DNA of 47,404 nucleotides, from positions 1 through 47,404 of the forward strand of contig CAJLEF010000007.1 in assembly GCA_905205665.1 (NCBI GenBank). Direction: 5' to 3'. A model generated the notes under the pieces. It saw nothing but the letters and a program-made list of their open reading frames with translations. It was not told the DNA's origin and did not search any database. This stretch comes from an uncultured Bacillota bacterium. GTDB lineage: Bacteria; Bacillota_I; Bacilli_A; RF39; UBA660. Below are positions 33,035 through 41,930 of the stretch, piece by piece; position 1 is the first letter of the stretch; the number at the start of each line of letters is the position of its first letter. The translations under genes were made by a program, and so were the position numbers.

Positions 33035-33880
33035 CTAAATCCAAAATGTTAAATATGCAAAGAAAACACTGATATGGTAGAACAGTTTTAATATAAATAA
33101 CTTTAAAAAGCCAATATGATTATAATTTTTTTCATAATAAAACATACTCTTTTTTAAATTTTTATATTTTCCAATTTTTTTTAAACTTTTATTAACCGAT
33201 AAACTTTGTTTATGATTAACACTTAACCTTGTATCCACATAGCTTTTTAAACCTTTATCCTTAGCTTTTTTTGCCAATATATTTTCTTCATAATATAAAA
33301 AAGTGCCTTCATCAAAATACTTGATTTTTTTCATATCTTTAAGTCGAGCCATAAAAAAGCAACCATGTAAAACTTCTACTTCATTTAAGCCATCTTTATA
33401 ATAATCGTCTGGATATTTTTGCAAATTAAAACTATATCGACTAAAATAATTCATCGTAGCTAAAAGTTCACAAGCATAAGAAGGTAATTTCCAACCTTTC
33501 GTAATGTGCCCATTTTCTAAAATTTTAGGACCTAAAAAAGATATTTTTTCATCCTTTTTCATATCCTTTATCATTTCTAAAATAACACTTTCTTCGACCA
33601 CAATATCTGGATTAGAAATGATTGCAAACTCACAATTTGTTTCATTAGCTAAATATTTTAATCCTAAATTATTACCAGCTGCATAACCTTTATTTTTTTT
33701 AGCATCGATTAAAATAATTTTTTTATTTAAAAAAGGCGTTATTTTACTTACGGATTCATCTGTACTACAGTTATCAACAATAATGATTTTACTTAAACAA
33801 GAATAATCTTTGATTTGCTCTATCATCTTAATAGTATTTTCATAATCATTATAGTTTAATATGACCATACCTGTTTTCAT
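33035..33880 (-). CDS. GT2-family glycosyltransferase
   Basis: 281 residues, GT-A fold. IIIVDNCSTDESV (about 31-43), YAAGNNLGLKYL and ISNPDIVV (DxD-like) are the donor-binding parts, and VLHGCFFMARL with FLYYEEN matches rhamnosyltransferases of the RfbF/WbbL kind. A hydrophobic C-terminus of about 30 residues suggests membrane contact. It starts with GGAGG at a good distance and heads the operon from promoter 33902-33930 to terminator 30403. Confidence 0.88.
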   Translation of the reverse strand: MKTGMVILNYNDYENTIKMIEQIKDYSCLSKIIIVDNCSTDESVSKITPFLNKKIILIDAKKNKGYAAGNNLGLKYLANETNCEFAIISNPDIVVEESVILEMIKDMKKDEKISFLGPKILENGHITKGWKLPSYACELLATMNYFSRYSFNLQKYPDDYYKDGLNEVEVLHGCFFMARLKDMKKIKYFDEGTFLYYEENILAKKAKDKGLKSYVDTRLSVNHKQSLSVNKSLKKIGKYKNLKKSMFYYEKNYNHIGFLKLFILKLFYHISVFFAYLTFWI

Positions 33881-33901
33881 GATTTTCCTCCATCCATTTT
33901 T

Positions 33902-33930
33902 ATTATACTACAAACACCTCTATTTTCCAA
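33902..33930 (-). promoter_or_regulatory. Promoter of the GT2-led operon
   Basis: Minus strand TTGGAA (33925-33930), 17-bp spacer, TATAAT (33902-33907). Confidence 0.6.
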
Positions 33931-33965
33931 AAAAAGTGTCGCTTATCTCTTCTTACTTTTTAGCT

Positions 33966-33998
33966 AAAAAAATTCTAGTTTGTAATAACCAGAATTTT
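33966..33998 (-). terminator. Terminator of the TagO/fusion operon
   Basis: AAAATTCT (33969-33976) and AGAATTTT (33991-33998), 8 bp with a 14-base loop, followed on the minus strand by a T-run. Confidence 0.65.
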
Positions 33999-34002
33999 CT
34001 TA

Positions 34003-36516
34003 TTAGTTTTTAAAAATTTGCTTTAATCTATCTTCCATTAAAAGAGAACTATAATTTTGAACGGTTTTATAACCATTTTTAATTATTTTTTCTTTTTCAT
34101 TTTCACTCATACGTTGATATTTTAAAATGGCTTCATATAATTCTTCTTCCGTTTTAAAAGTAAGACTATTTTTATTATTTTTTAAATACTCTTTTGGACC
34201 ATATAAATTACAGCCGATGACAAAAGTTTTACATGCCATTGCTTCTAAACCTACTAAACCTAAAGATTCACTTTTTCTCTTCGTTGGAAAAATAAATAGA
34301 TCTAAAGCATTATAATAGTTTACTAATTCGTCTTGAGTTACAAAAGGTTTAACAATAACATCTTTTTCTAAATGGTTTTTTTTCATGAGTGCTCGAAAAT
34401 CAGGTTCTTCCATACCAGATCCGACAAATAAAAGCTTTATATTATTTAACTTCTTATCTTTCTTTAACTTACTTAAAACATTTAAAATCGTATCCCAACC
34501 TTTATTTTTTTCCATACGAGTAATACAACCATAATATTGATATTTCGTATCAAGATTTAAAGATTTTTGACATTCTTCTTTAGTTAATTCTTTAAATCTT
34601 TCTAAGTTAACACCACCGGAAGGAAAAATGACAATCTTTTTAGTTAAAATATGATATTCTTTTGTTAAAACATCTTGAAAATAAGAAGAAGGACAAACAA
34701 CCTTATCAGCATACTTTAAAATAATTTGACTTCTTTTGACATTTTTTTCTTCAAATTCATAATCAGGGACGATATCATTACCATGAACATTACAAATAAG
34801 TTTTGTTTTGCCAGTCCATTTGCCAAGTAAAATAGAATACGCCGTTTGGGCCGTAAAATGAACATAATAATAATCATAAGAATACCAAATCGACTTAAAA
34901 ATGGCTTTGATATACATTAAAGAATAACCCATAAATTTATAGACAAATTTATCTTGTTTATACTTGACAGCAATATCCACTTTAAATGACATATCTTCTA
35001 ACATTTCTTTACAATTTTTGACAAATGTTCCATAATGTGGATATTTTTTAGAAGGATACATATTAGAAATAATAAGCACTCTCTTTTGCTTTTTGAATGG
35101 ATAAACATTTAAATATAACGCCATCCATACTAAATAAGAAAAATTAGTAAGAGCAGAACCACCAAGTAAAGATATTAAAAGAGTATAGGCAAAAACAATA
35201 ATAGTATTTTTATTATATTTTAGTTTAGAACAAGCTATATACATTAATAATAAATAAACAAAAGTACCTACATACCCTAGGGTAAATAAAATGTCAACAT
35301 AATCCATTCTCGTACTTTTTAGTTCTAAATCAGAAATAGAATAAATACCAAATAATTTTTCTTCAATATTAGCATGATTAAAAACATCCAAATTATTTGA
35401 AGTATCTATAATACGGTTATCAAAAAACACTTTTTCTAAAGTCGTATTTTTTTGATAGAAAATACCATAAGCCCCAAGGGCTATTGTTACTAAACATAAA
35501 GATAGCCAAACTTGCCAGTTTTTCTTTTTAAAGAAAAGAATAATACTAAGCATAAGAGCCATCACCAAAATAAGTGATTTTGAAATTAACACAACGGCAA
35601 AAATAATTAAAAAAGATATAATCTTCATTAAATAATTATTATGATTTAATAATGAAGGAACCATCACAAAGAGTAAAACCCCCATAATTGGATATAAACT
35701 ATAGCAATTTGTTTTAAATACAAAATATTCTAATATCCATATAAGAACATATAGAAAAAACATATTTATAAAAACATCTTGTGATAGTTCTTTTAACTGA
35801 TTCTTTTTTAAAGAAATCAAAACTAAAGGTAACATAAAAATATCTAAAAGACTTATTATATTAGTTAAATTAATATAATTTTGGCAAAATAAATATAAAA
35901 TTTGAATACTTAAATAGCTTCCTAAAAATAAGAGAAAATAATATTTCTTTTGTTTAAATATTGTTAAACCTAATAAAATATAAATAAAAATTTTATAACA
36001 TAAACTTATCATTAAAACAAAATTATTATGTGCAAAAGTAAGGGTTAAAAAATCTAAAATTGGTAAAAAATAAAAATAATAAGGTTTCATTTCGAGAAGA
36101 AATTTTTTATCTTTCTTTTGAAAAACAAATAATTTACTTAAAACATAATTTAAAACAATAATAACAATTTGACTAAATAGTTTAACTAATTTATCGTTAA
36201 AACTTAAAATAGAAACGCCTAAAAACATAATAAGCATATCTAAAATAAGGGTGGCAAGTCTAGAACTAAAAAAGGCTAAAGATTCCTTAAAGATATGTTT
36301 TTCCTTACTTTCAAACACGTATTTTCGATTAGCAAAATACGCAAATAAAACAGAAATAAACCAACTAATAATATTAGCTAGTTGTAATTCTAATTTTTTA
36401 TGAGGATTTAAAAAAGTATTAGTAAGAATGAAATATACTCCTAAACTTAAAACCGTGGTCAAAACTCCCACGATTAAATAACGGATAATTTCTTTGCATT
36501 TAGGATTTTTTAACAT
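34003..36516 (-). CDS. GtrA - Wzy-like polymerase - GT4 fusion protein
   Basis: One continuous frame of 837 residues joins three envelope modules. Residues about 5-135 are GtrA-like: RYLIVGVLTTVLSLGVYF, then FANRKYVFESK and VLSKLFVFQKK, a four-helix flippase-type domain. Residues about 143-475 are an O-antigen polymerase/ligase-like membrane region; FYFLPILDFLT and KLFGIYS with DYVDILFTLGYVGTFVYLLLM mirror LYFLPFIDLLT and KIFGMGR with DIFYSIGILGLMIYL of the 38119-39306 protein. Residues about 478-837 are a GT4 transferase (VLIISNMYPS, NVHGNDIV, ITRMEKNKGWD, ESLGLVGLEAMA). The start is the ATG after AAAGGGAG; a TTG lies 21 bases upstream. It overlaps tagO by 17 bases. Confidence 0.85.
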   Translation of the reverse strand: MLKNPKCKEIIRYLIVGVLTTVLSLGVYFILTNTFLNPHKKLELQLANIISWFISVLFAYFANRKYVFESKEKHIFKESLAFFSSRLATLILDMLIMFLGVSILSFNDKLVKLFSQIVIIVLNYVLSKLFVFQKKDKKFLLEMKPYYFYFLPILDFLTLTFAHNNFVLMISLCYKIFIYILLGLTIFKQKKYYFLLFLGSYLSIQILYLFCQNYINLTNIISLLDIFMLPLVLISLKKNQLKELSQDVFINMFFLYVLIWILEYFVFKTNCYSLYPIMGVLLFVMVPSLLNHNNYLMKIISFLIIFAVVLISKSLILVMALMLSIILFFKKKNWQVWLSLCLVTIALGAYGIFYQKNTTLEKVFFDNRIIDTSNNLDVFNHANIEEKLFGIYSISDLELKSTRMDYVDILFTLGYVGTFVYLLLMYIACSKLKYNKNTIIVFAYTLLISLLGGSALTNFSYLVWMALYLNVYPFKKQKRVLIISNMYPSKKYPHYGTFVKNCKEMLEDMSFKVDIAVKYKQDKFVYKFMGYSLMYIKAIFKSIWYSYDYYYVHFTAQTAYSILLGKWTGKTKLICNVHGNDIVPDYEFEEKNVKRSQIILKYADKVVCPSSYFQDVLTKEYHILTKKIVIFPSGGVNLERFKELTKEECQKSLNLDTKYQYYGCITRMEKNKGWDTILNVLSKLKKDKKLNNIKLLFVGSGMEEPDFRALMKKNHLEKDVIVKPFVTQDELVNYYNALDLFIFPTKRKSESLGLVGLEAMACKTFVIGCNLYGPKEYLKNNKNSLTFKTEEELYEAILKYQRMSENEKEKIIKNGYKTVQNYSSLLMEDRLKQIFKN

Positions 36517-37564
36517 GTTTGTCTCCCTTTCTTTCAAATAAAATATTAGTTTTTAAAACAACAAATAGAAAGACAACCATTAAAGCAATATATAAAGGTA
36601 AGGCTAAATCAAAATCACCTAAAGCATATAAAACTGTTGCTCCTGAAAAAGCAAAGTTAATTAAATAAATAACAAGTAATGATGTCTTAGTGGAAAATTT
36701 CATTTTTAAAAGTTGATGATGTAAATGTTCTTTATCAGGATTTGTAAAAGGATTTTGCTTTTTTAAACTTCTTCTTACAATAGCAAAAAACACATCAATA
36801 ATTGGAGTGGCTAAAATAAGAAGAGGAACAATTAAAGATGTAACAGTTGCCACTTTAAAACTATAAAGAGCTGTAACCGCAATCATAAGTCCGACAAAGT
36901 TACTTCCTGTATCACCTAAATAAATTTTAGCAGGTGGAAAGTTGTAAACTAAAAAGCCAAGCAAAGAACCAATCATTAAAATAGAAATCGTACTGTCAAT
37001 ATTTCCAGCCATTTGTAATAATAAAGCAATACTTGTAATGGTAATAAAGTAAATAGTACTAATACCACTACAAAGACCATCCATACCATCTGATAAGTCG
37101 ATGGCATTAATAATACCTAACATAAAAACAGTTGTTACAAGATAATTAATAGGTTGAGGAAAATTAAAGTTTGCCCCCAAAATTGTCATATTATCAATTG
37201 TTAAATTACCGTAAAAAATAATAATGAAAATAGCAACTAATTGACCTAAAAATTGATACTTAGCAGATATAGGATTAATATCGTCAATTAACCCAACTAA
37301 AATAATGACAAAACTAGCAATAATAACCGATAACATCTCAACAGTACCACGACCAAAAATCATATAGCCAAACAAGAAAGCAAAGAAAACCGCTAAACCA
37401 CCAATTGTTGGCATAGGTACTTTATTTAATCTTCTTTTATTAGGGTAATCTAACGCCTTAATATGAAAGGCCACTTTTTTAAAGATAGGCACTAACAAAA
37501 CACTAAAAATAAAGGTTGTTAAAACCATTAATAAAATATTAGGAATTGTCACTTCTAGACGCAT
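36500..37564 (-). CDS. tagO: Undecaprenyl-phosphate sugar-1-P transferase (TagO/WecA)
   Basis: 354 residues with about ten membrane helices. It moves an N-acetylhexosamine-1-P onto undecaprenyl phosphate to start wall teichoic acid or capsule. Motifs are KRRLNKVPMPTIGG (about 45-58), VGLIDDINPISAKYQFLGQ (Asp-Asp), NAIDLSDGMDGLCSG, KIYLGDTGSNFVG and HLHHQLLKM. These fit TagO/WecA rather than MraY. ATGs at 37570 and 37564 are both possible; AGGAG is better placed for the second. It is the first gene of the operon with the fusion protein. Confidence 0.92.
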   Translation of the reverse strand: MRLEVTIPNILLMVLTTFIFSVLLVPIFKKVAFHIKALDYPNKRRLNKVPMPTIGGLAVFFAFLFGYMIFGRGTVEMLSVIIASFVIILVGLIDDINPISAKYQFLGQLVAIFIIIFYGNLTIDNMTILGANFNFPQPINYLVTTVFMLGIINAIDLSDGMDGLCSGISTIYFITITSIALLLQMAGNIDSTISILMIGSLLGFLVYNFPPAKIYLGDTGSNFVGLMIAVTALYSFKVATVTSLIVPLLILATPIIDVFFAIVRRSLKKQNPFTNPDKEHLHHQLLKMKFSTKTSLLVIYLINFAFSGATVLYALGDFDLALPLYIALMVVFLFVVLKTNILFERKGDKHVKKS

Positions 37565-37598
37565 AAACATCAGCTCCTCTTGTCATTTATTATACATT

Positions 37599-37635
37599 AA
37601 AAAAAAGAAGAAAAACATCATTTTTTTAGTTTTTC
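37599..37635 (-). terminator. Terminator after the acetyltransferase
   Basis: GAAAAAC (37610-37616) and GTTTTTC (37629-37635), then TTCTTTTTTTT on the minus strand. Confidence 0.65.
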
Positions 37636-38156
37636 TTTCTTTCTTCAGCAAATTTTTGCCAAATAAGACCTAAATCTTTTTCTTCTTTTATTAAACTTCT
37701 TTTTTCTAAGAATTCTTCAAACGTACCAATAACCTTAGCAGGATTACCGACTACAACAGAATTACTAGGAATATCTTTGGTAACCACACTACCAGCACCA
37801 ATTATAACATTAGACCCTATTCTGACATTTCCTAAAATAGTTGTATTACATCCAATAAAAACATTATCCATAATTTCAATACAATTTTGATTATAATCAA
37901 AATGTCCTTTATTTAGATTATTTAAACCTAAATGAAAAATATCATGCGTTACAAAAGTAACATTACTTGTAATAACAATATTATTATGTAGTTTAATTAA
38001 ATGAGGATCTGTTGGCATAATACGTGGTTGAAAAAATACATTTTCCCCCATTTCATAAAATATATGATGTTTTCTTATATACTGATTTCTTTTATCACTA
38101 TTTAACATAAAGAAAATTCTAAGTCGTCTCAATTGATTTCTGGTCCAAAATTTCAT
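37626..38156 (-). CDS. Hexapeptide-repeat O-acetyltransferase
   Basis: 176 residues, left-handed beta-helix acyltransferase. The middle has VTFVTHD with the catalytic His, and repeats of [LIV]-G-x4 such as IMDNVFIGCNTTILGNVRIG, ending IGAGSVVTKDIPSNSVVVGN. An O-acetyltransferase for a sugar of the polysaccharide is the likely role. The start used is the ATG after GGGAAAG (MKFWTR); the frame opens 18 bases earlier. It overlaps the end of the Wzy-like gene by 38 bases. Confidence 0.88.
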   Translation of the reverse strand: MKFWTRNQLRRLRIFFMLNSDKRNQYIRKHHIFYEMGENVFFQPRIMPTDPHLIKLHNNIVITSNVTFVTHDIFHLGLNNLNKGHFDYNQNCIEIMDNVFIGCNTTILGNVRIGSNVIIGAGSVVTKDIPSNSVVVGNPAKVIGTFEEFLEKRSLIKEEKDLGLIWQKFAEERKKN

Positions 38157-39306
38157 CTTTTTCTTTCCCTTCATTATAATTAATTCCTACCATAATAGCT
38201 AAATAACTGGAGGTCATAGGACTTAATAATACATGACCTGAAAATAAAGATATTAATATCAAAAGCCAAAATAAATAAGCATATATTCCTTTTAACTTTG
38301 CTTTATTAATAACAAAAGCAAAGAAAGCAAGATAAATCATTAAACCTAATATTCCAATACTGTAGAAAATATCAAAAATATCTATCTCGGCATCTTTCAT
38401 AGTCATAATTTTTTGTCGTCCCATACCAAAGATTTTACCAGAAATATCTTCTTTTTGATAGTTTTTATGTAAATTATAAACAAAAGATAAACGATTACTA
38501 TAAATCACATTATCAATATTTTGAAAAGTTAATAAATCACTTACTTTTTGAATATGATAATATTCTAAAGAAGTTTTAATATTTTTATATAAAGAACTTT
38601 GAGGTAATAAAAGAAGAAGAATTAAAACAATAACAAGATATTTCTTAAACATTTCTCTTTTTTTAAATAAAAAATAACCTATTACAAAAAGAAAACTTAA
38701 ATACATAGTTTTAGTACCAAGTAATAATATCATTAAAAAAATAAGAATTAAATAACCTAATAAATATATTCTTTTCTTATCTTTTAAATAAAGAAAACCA
38801 ATAGGAAGAACTAAAACAAAAATATTTACGAGTTCATTTCCAACATAAAAATAAGATAAGTATAAATTTTTATTCTCATATATTTCATTAATATTATGAC
38901 CAAGACCTAAAGGATATGGTATTAAATACATAAGTAAAAAGCATAGAGAATAATAAAAGAATAGTTTTTTACTTAATTCTTTATTTTCACATTGAGAAAA
39001 AAAGAGAACTAAAAAAGGAAAATAAAATATCTTAATAACATTAATAAATTCTATAAAAATAGTATTTGGTTTATTAAAAACTAAATAACTTCCATATAAA
39101 AGAAAATAAATGATAAAAATACCATAAAGATACCAATATTTTTTCTTCTTATAATTTTTATAAAAAAGATAAATACTAGTAATAATAACAAACAAACCTT
39201 TTAATATTAAGCCAATACTAGCTTTAGATTCCCATGTAGCAATAGATGTTAATAAATCTATAAAAGGTAAAAAATATAAAAACATTACTAATAATTTTGT
39301 CATCAT
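38119..39306 (-). CDS. Wzy-like O-antigen polymerase/ligase
   Basis: 395 residues with about ten to twelve membrane helices. LYFLPFIDLLTSI at the start and the extracellular region YSNRLSFVYNLHKNYQKED then KIFGMGRQK before the last helices fit the O-antigen ligase/polymerase superfamily. It would join repeat units outside the membrane. It is the free-standing counterpart of the middle module in the 34003-36516 fusion. The start is the ATG at 39306; the frame runs to a TTG at 39354 with no ribosome site. Confidence 0.82.
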   Translation of the reverse strand: MMTKLLVMFLYFLPFIDLLTSIATWESKASIGLILKGLFVIITSIYLFYKNYKKKKYWYLYGIFIIYFLLYGSYLVFNKPNTIFIEFINVIKIFYFPFLVLFFSQCENKELSKKLFFYYSLCFLLMYLIPYPLGLGHNINEIYENKNLYLSYFYVGNELVNIFVLVLPIGFLYLKDKKRIYLLGYLILIFLMILLLGTKTMYLSFLFVIGYFLFKKREMFKKYLVIVLILLLLLPQSSLYKNIKTSLEYYHIQKVSDLLTFQNIDNVIYSNRLSFVYNLHKNYQKEDISGKIFGMGRQKIMTMKDAEIDIFDIFYSIGILGLMIYLAFFAFVINKAKLKGIYAYLFWLLILISLFSGHVLLSPMTSSYLAIMVGINYNEGKEKDEILDQKSIETT

Positions 39307-39346
39307 TTTCTTGCCATCCTTTTTCAAATCATTTCTTTCTAAAGAG

Positions 39347-40804
39347 TTATCCAATTTCGTATGGATTTTCGAGTGTTCCTTCTCCGCCTAAAATAGACGT
39401 AGAGGGTATCAGATATACCGAAGGACGGACAAGCCCAGCAAAGTTCGCACTGTTGCTGTTAACATGGCCAGAGTTGCTGACGTAGAACACATTGTAAGCA
39501 TCCGAGGAATACGCCCTAGGAGATAACGTCCATTGATTATTACTTGAATCTGAAAGCCAATCATTGTTTTTACAATCACTTGCTCTATACCATTTATTTA
39601 ATTCTTTGGCCAAACAACTGGCTCGATTCATACTAGTACCTCCACTGGTAGCATAGCCATAATCACTTGGATACATTAAGCCTATTTTACCTTGCCATGT
39701 TGTTGTTCTTGCTACCGTATCATCACAATAATTACTTGACGTACAAATTTTGCCATTGTTACTACTTCTTTCATAACTATAGAAATGACTGGCTAGACCG
39801 TTACTTGCAGATGTCCAATCATTTGTGCCATTTGTTCCTGTATGCCATAAAGTGTTTCCTACTAAATTTTTTAAGTTTGTTTTTATGCCAGTTGTAGTAA
39901 AATCACAGGCTTTTGTAGCATTTTTCATATCAGAATAACAGTTCCCTGAACTATTATTGTAGTATAAAGAGCCACCAACACGTTCACTTCCATAGCCTGG
40001 ATTTAATAGTTTCATTAAATCAGCCTGGCTCCATTCATTGATACCATAACCAGTATTTATAAAAATTTCGTATGTGTCCCATGAATATTCTCCAATGGCT
40101 TCCATTCTTATTAATTTTATTCTTGTTTCTTTTTTGCCTGTGCCATCATCGATATTATTCATAATACCTATAATACGCCAAATTTCATTATCTATTTTGA
40201 CATAGTTACAAGGATTAGCTCCAACATATCTTAAATTGTTATCACTTGTTCCATCATAGGCTAAGGTATAAGTACAACTATCACTTGTTTTATTTGGAAC
40301 AGTATAAACATCATTAGAACTGGAATTGGCGTCCTTTACAAGATTTCTTATATAGTTATTTAGTAATACTTTTTTCTTTGTAAAATACAAAGTACACTTT
40401 GTTCTTGTTGTACTATTTTTTTGATAGTTACTATAATTTAGATTAGCCTGCCATTTTTCATCGTCCCATGAAATGGTAACCCCACTGGTACAAGATGATT
40501 TGGTCGTATCTAATGTTAGTCCTGAGTCTTTCGTTGGAAAATCTCTTGTAATGGTATTATTGACATAATAAGCATAATAAATATCTCCTGGATCTTCAAC
40601 AACTCCATTTATGACATTAAAGTCTTTCTTTTCTTCATAAAAAGCATAAGATTTATAAAAGATAAATATTCCTAAACTAAGTATCATTAGGGCAGATAGG
40701 AAATATATCATTTTTCTCTTTTTATGAGGTTCTTTATATTTTTTAAATGATAAGAGTCCACCCCCAGAGTTACTTTTTAAGTTTTTATTTTTTAGTTTTA
40801 ACAT
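39347..40804 (-). CDS. Anchored surface protein with WRII domain and odd 3' end
   Basis: 485 residues. A basic cytoplasmic lead (about 1-30) is followed by one membrane helix (about 32-54) and a large outside part rich in N, S, T and Cys. Landmarks are VKIDNEIWRIIGIM near residue 200 and the C-terminal NQWTLSPRAYSSDAYN, GLVRPSVYLIPS, GEGTLENPYEI. It is a paralogue of 5405-6508. The last 55 or so codons use AAC, AGC, GCG, TCG, GTC, CCC and CTG, which are rare elsewhere here. The start is the ATG after AAAGGG at 9 bases. Stop 39347-39349. A role as a surface adhesin or receptor is inferred. Confidence 0.75.
   Translation of the reverse strand: MLKLKNKNLKSNSGGGLLSFKKYKEPHKKRKMIYFLSALMILSLGIFIFYKSYAFYEEKKDFNVINGVVEDPGDIYYAYYVNNTITRDFPTKDSGLTLDTTKSSCTSGVTISWDDEKWQANLNYSNYQKNSTTRTKCTLYFTKKKVLLNNYIRNLVKDANSSSNDVYTVPNKTSDSCTYTLAYDGTSDNNLRYVGANPCNYVKIDNEIWRIIGIMNNIDDGTGKKETRIKLIRMEAIGEYSWDTYEIFINTGYGINEWSQADLMKLLNPGYGSERVGGSLYYNNSSGNCYSDMKNATKACDFTTTGIKTNLKNLVGNTLWHTGTNGTNDWTSASNGLASHFYSYERSSNNGKICTSSNYCDDTVARTTTWQGKIGLMYPSDYGYATSGGTSMNRASCLAKELNKWYRASDCKNNDWLSDSSNNQWTLSPRAYSSDAYNVFYVSNSGHVNSNSANFAGLVRPSVYLIPSTSILGGEGTLENPYEIG
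39361..39541 (-). other. GC-rich 3' segment, candidate variable region
   Basis: By hand count, 60-base blocks here have 43, 52 and 43 percent G+C (39361, 39421, 39481), against 28 percent in the next block (39541). Asparagine codons are mostly AAC here and AAT elsewhere. It encodes the segment from TLSPRAYSSDAYNVF to the end. Position and codon pattern resemble a variable region of a diversity-generating retroelement target. Confidence 0.4.
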
Positions 40805-40865
40805 ATTATCCAACCCTTTCTCTATTTATATAAACATTATATCTTAATTTTTTTATAAATGGTAG

Positions 40866-41930
40866 TTAATTATAAGGTTTAAATGCAAAATCAAAATAAG
40901 TGTAGTATCCACCTTTAGGAATATTTAAATAATCATTTATTATTTTTTTTGATATAGAAGATACTTCAGTAATTCTTCTTTCTTTTCCTTTAATACGCAC
41001 TAAAGGAATAATATATCTACTTTTAGTTGTTACTTTTACACAGTATTTATCTTCTTTATATATATCAGAAGAATATGCTTTTGTTACTTTTAAGAAGTTT
41101 TGAAAGGCTTCTTTCAAATAAGAATCTTTACAGTTTAAAAATTTATCTATAATTTCTTTTTCCGATAAAGAATATAAATCTTTAACAGTTAATTTTCCTA
41201 TTTTAGAAAGCGATTTACACATATCTGCATAAAATTGCATTAAAGTTCTATTCGTATCACTTATCCACGACGGCCAAAGTTTAGAAACTATTTGTAAATA
41301 TTTTTCACCAATATCTAGAGATGTAAACCCCAATTCTTCTTTACCGTCTTCATTTTTTAAAATAGTAATATTATTGTAAATTTCTTTAATATCAGAAATA
41401 TTCCAAACTTTAAAAAGTGTTAAACCACCGGAAAAATTATATTCTAAACGATCTGCTGCTAACTTTGGTGTTTCATTATCTGCTAAAGGATACTTTTTAT
41501 AATCACATACTTCTTCTATAGAAATATTATCTCTTTTTAAAAGATTCATTATTTCTGTAGAAGCCAAAATTGTTTCCCTAGTATTTTTTTGTGTTTTTTC
41601 TTGTTTTAAAGAATCATCATACATAAAATCAATACAATGTCTAAAATCTGGATTAGCTATTTCATGAAAAAGTCCCGCTAAAGTTTGTTTTTTATCTTTG
41701 GTAAAATGCCAAAGAATAAGGGCTACACCAACAGAATGTTCTAAATTAGAATAAAAGTATTGAACATTGAAACATTTTGAATAGTCTGTTCCACAATTCA
41801 TACTTATTTTACTAAGTCTTTTTAAAGCTTTCGTATTAATATAATCATCTAACCATAAAGGATAAAGAGGTGAGAGAATTTTAAAATAGTCTCTTACCTC
41901 TTCATTTAAAGAATTTAAATATTCACTCAT
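40866..41930 (-). CDS. HD-domain-like phosphohydrolase, HE variant
   Basis: 354 residues. NLEHSVGVALILWHF (His65) and GLFHEIANPDFRHC (His89-Glu90, His98) lie where HD-superfamily metal ligands sit, with Asp160 in AADRLEYNF as the last ligand. The usual His-Asp pair is His-Glu. dNTP or nucleotide phosphatase-like enzymes have this layout, but the substrate cannot be read. There is no membrane helix. Its ATG overlaps the stop of the Ig-like gene (ATGA), so it is made together with a surface protein whose lysine-rich tail is in the cytoplasm. Confidence 0.75.
   Translation of the reverse strand: MSEYLNSLNEEVRDYFKILSPLYPLWLDDYINTKALKRLSKISMNCGTDYSKCFNVQYFYSNLEHSVGVALILWHFTKDKKQTLAGLFHEIANPDFRHCIDFMYDDSLKQEKTQKNTRETILASTEIMNLLKRDNISIEEVCDYKKYPLADNETPKLAADRLEYNFSGGLTLFKVWNISDIKEIYNNITILKNEDGKEELGFTSLDIGEKYLQIVSKLWPSWISDTNRTLMQFYADMCKSLSKIGKLTVKDLYSLSEKEIIDKFLNCKDSYLKEAFQNFLKVTKAYSSDIYKEDKYCVKVTTKSRYIIPLVRIKGKERRITEVSSISKKIINDYLNIPKGGYYTYFDFAFKPYN

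Noticed and set aside
36500..37564. MraY (peptidoglycan lipid I synthase) as identity
   Set aside because: VGLIDDINPISAKYQFLGQ and HLHHQLLKM fit TagO/WecA, and no mur or division genes are adjacent.
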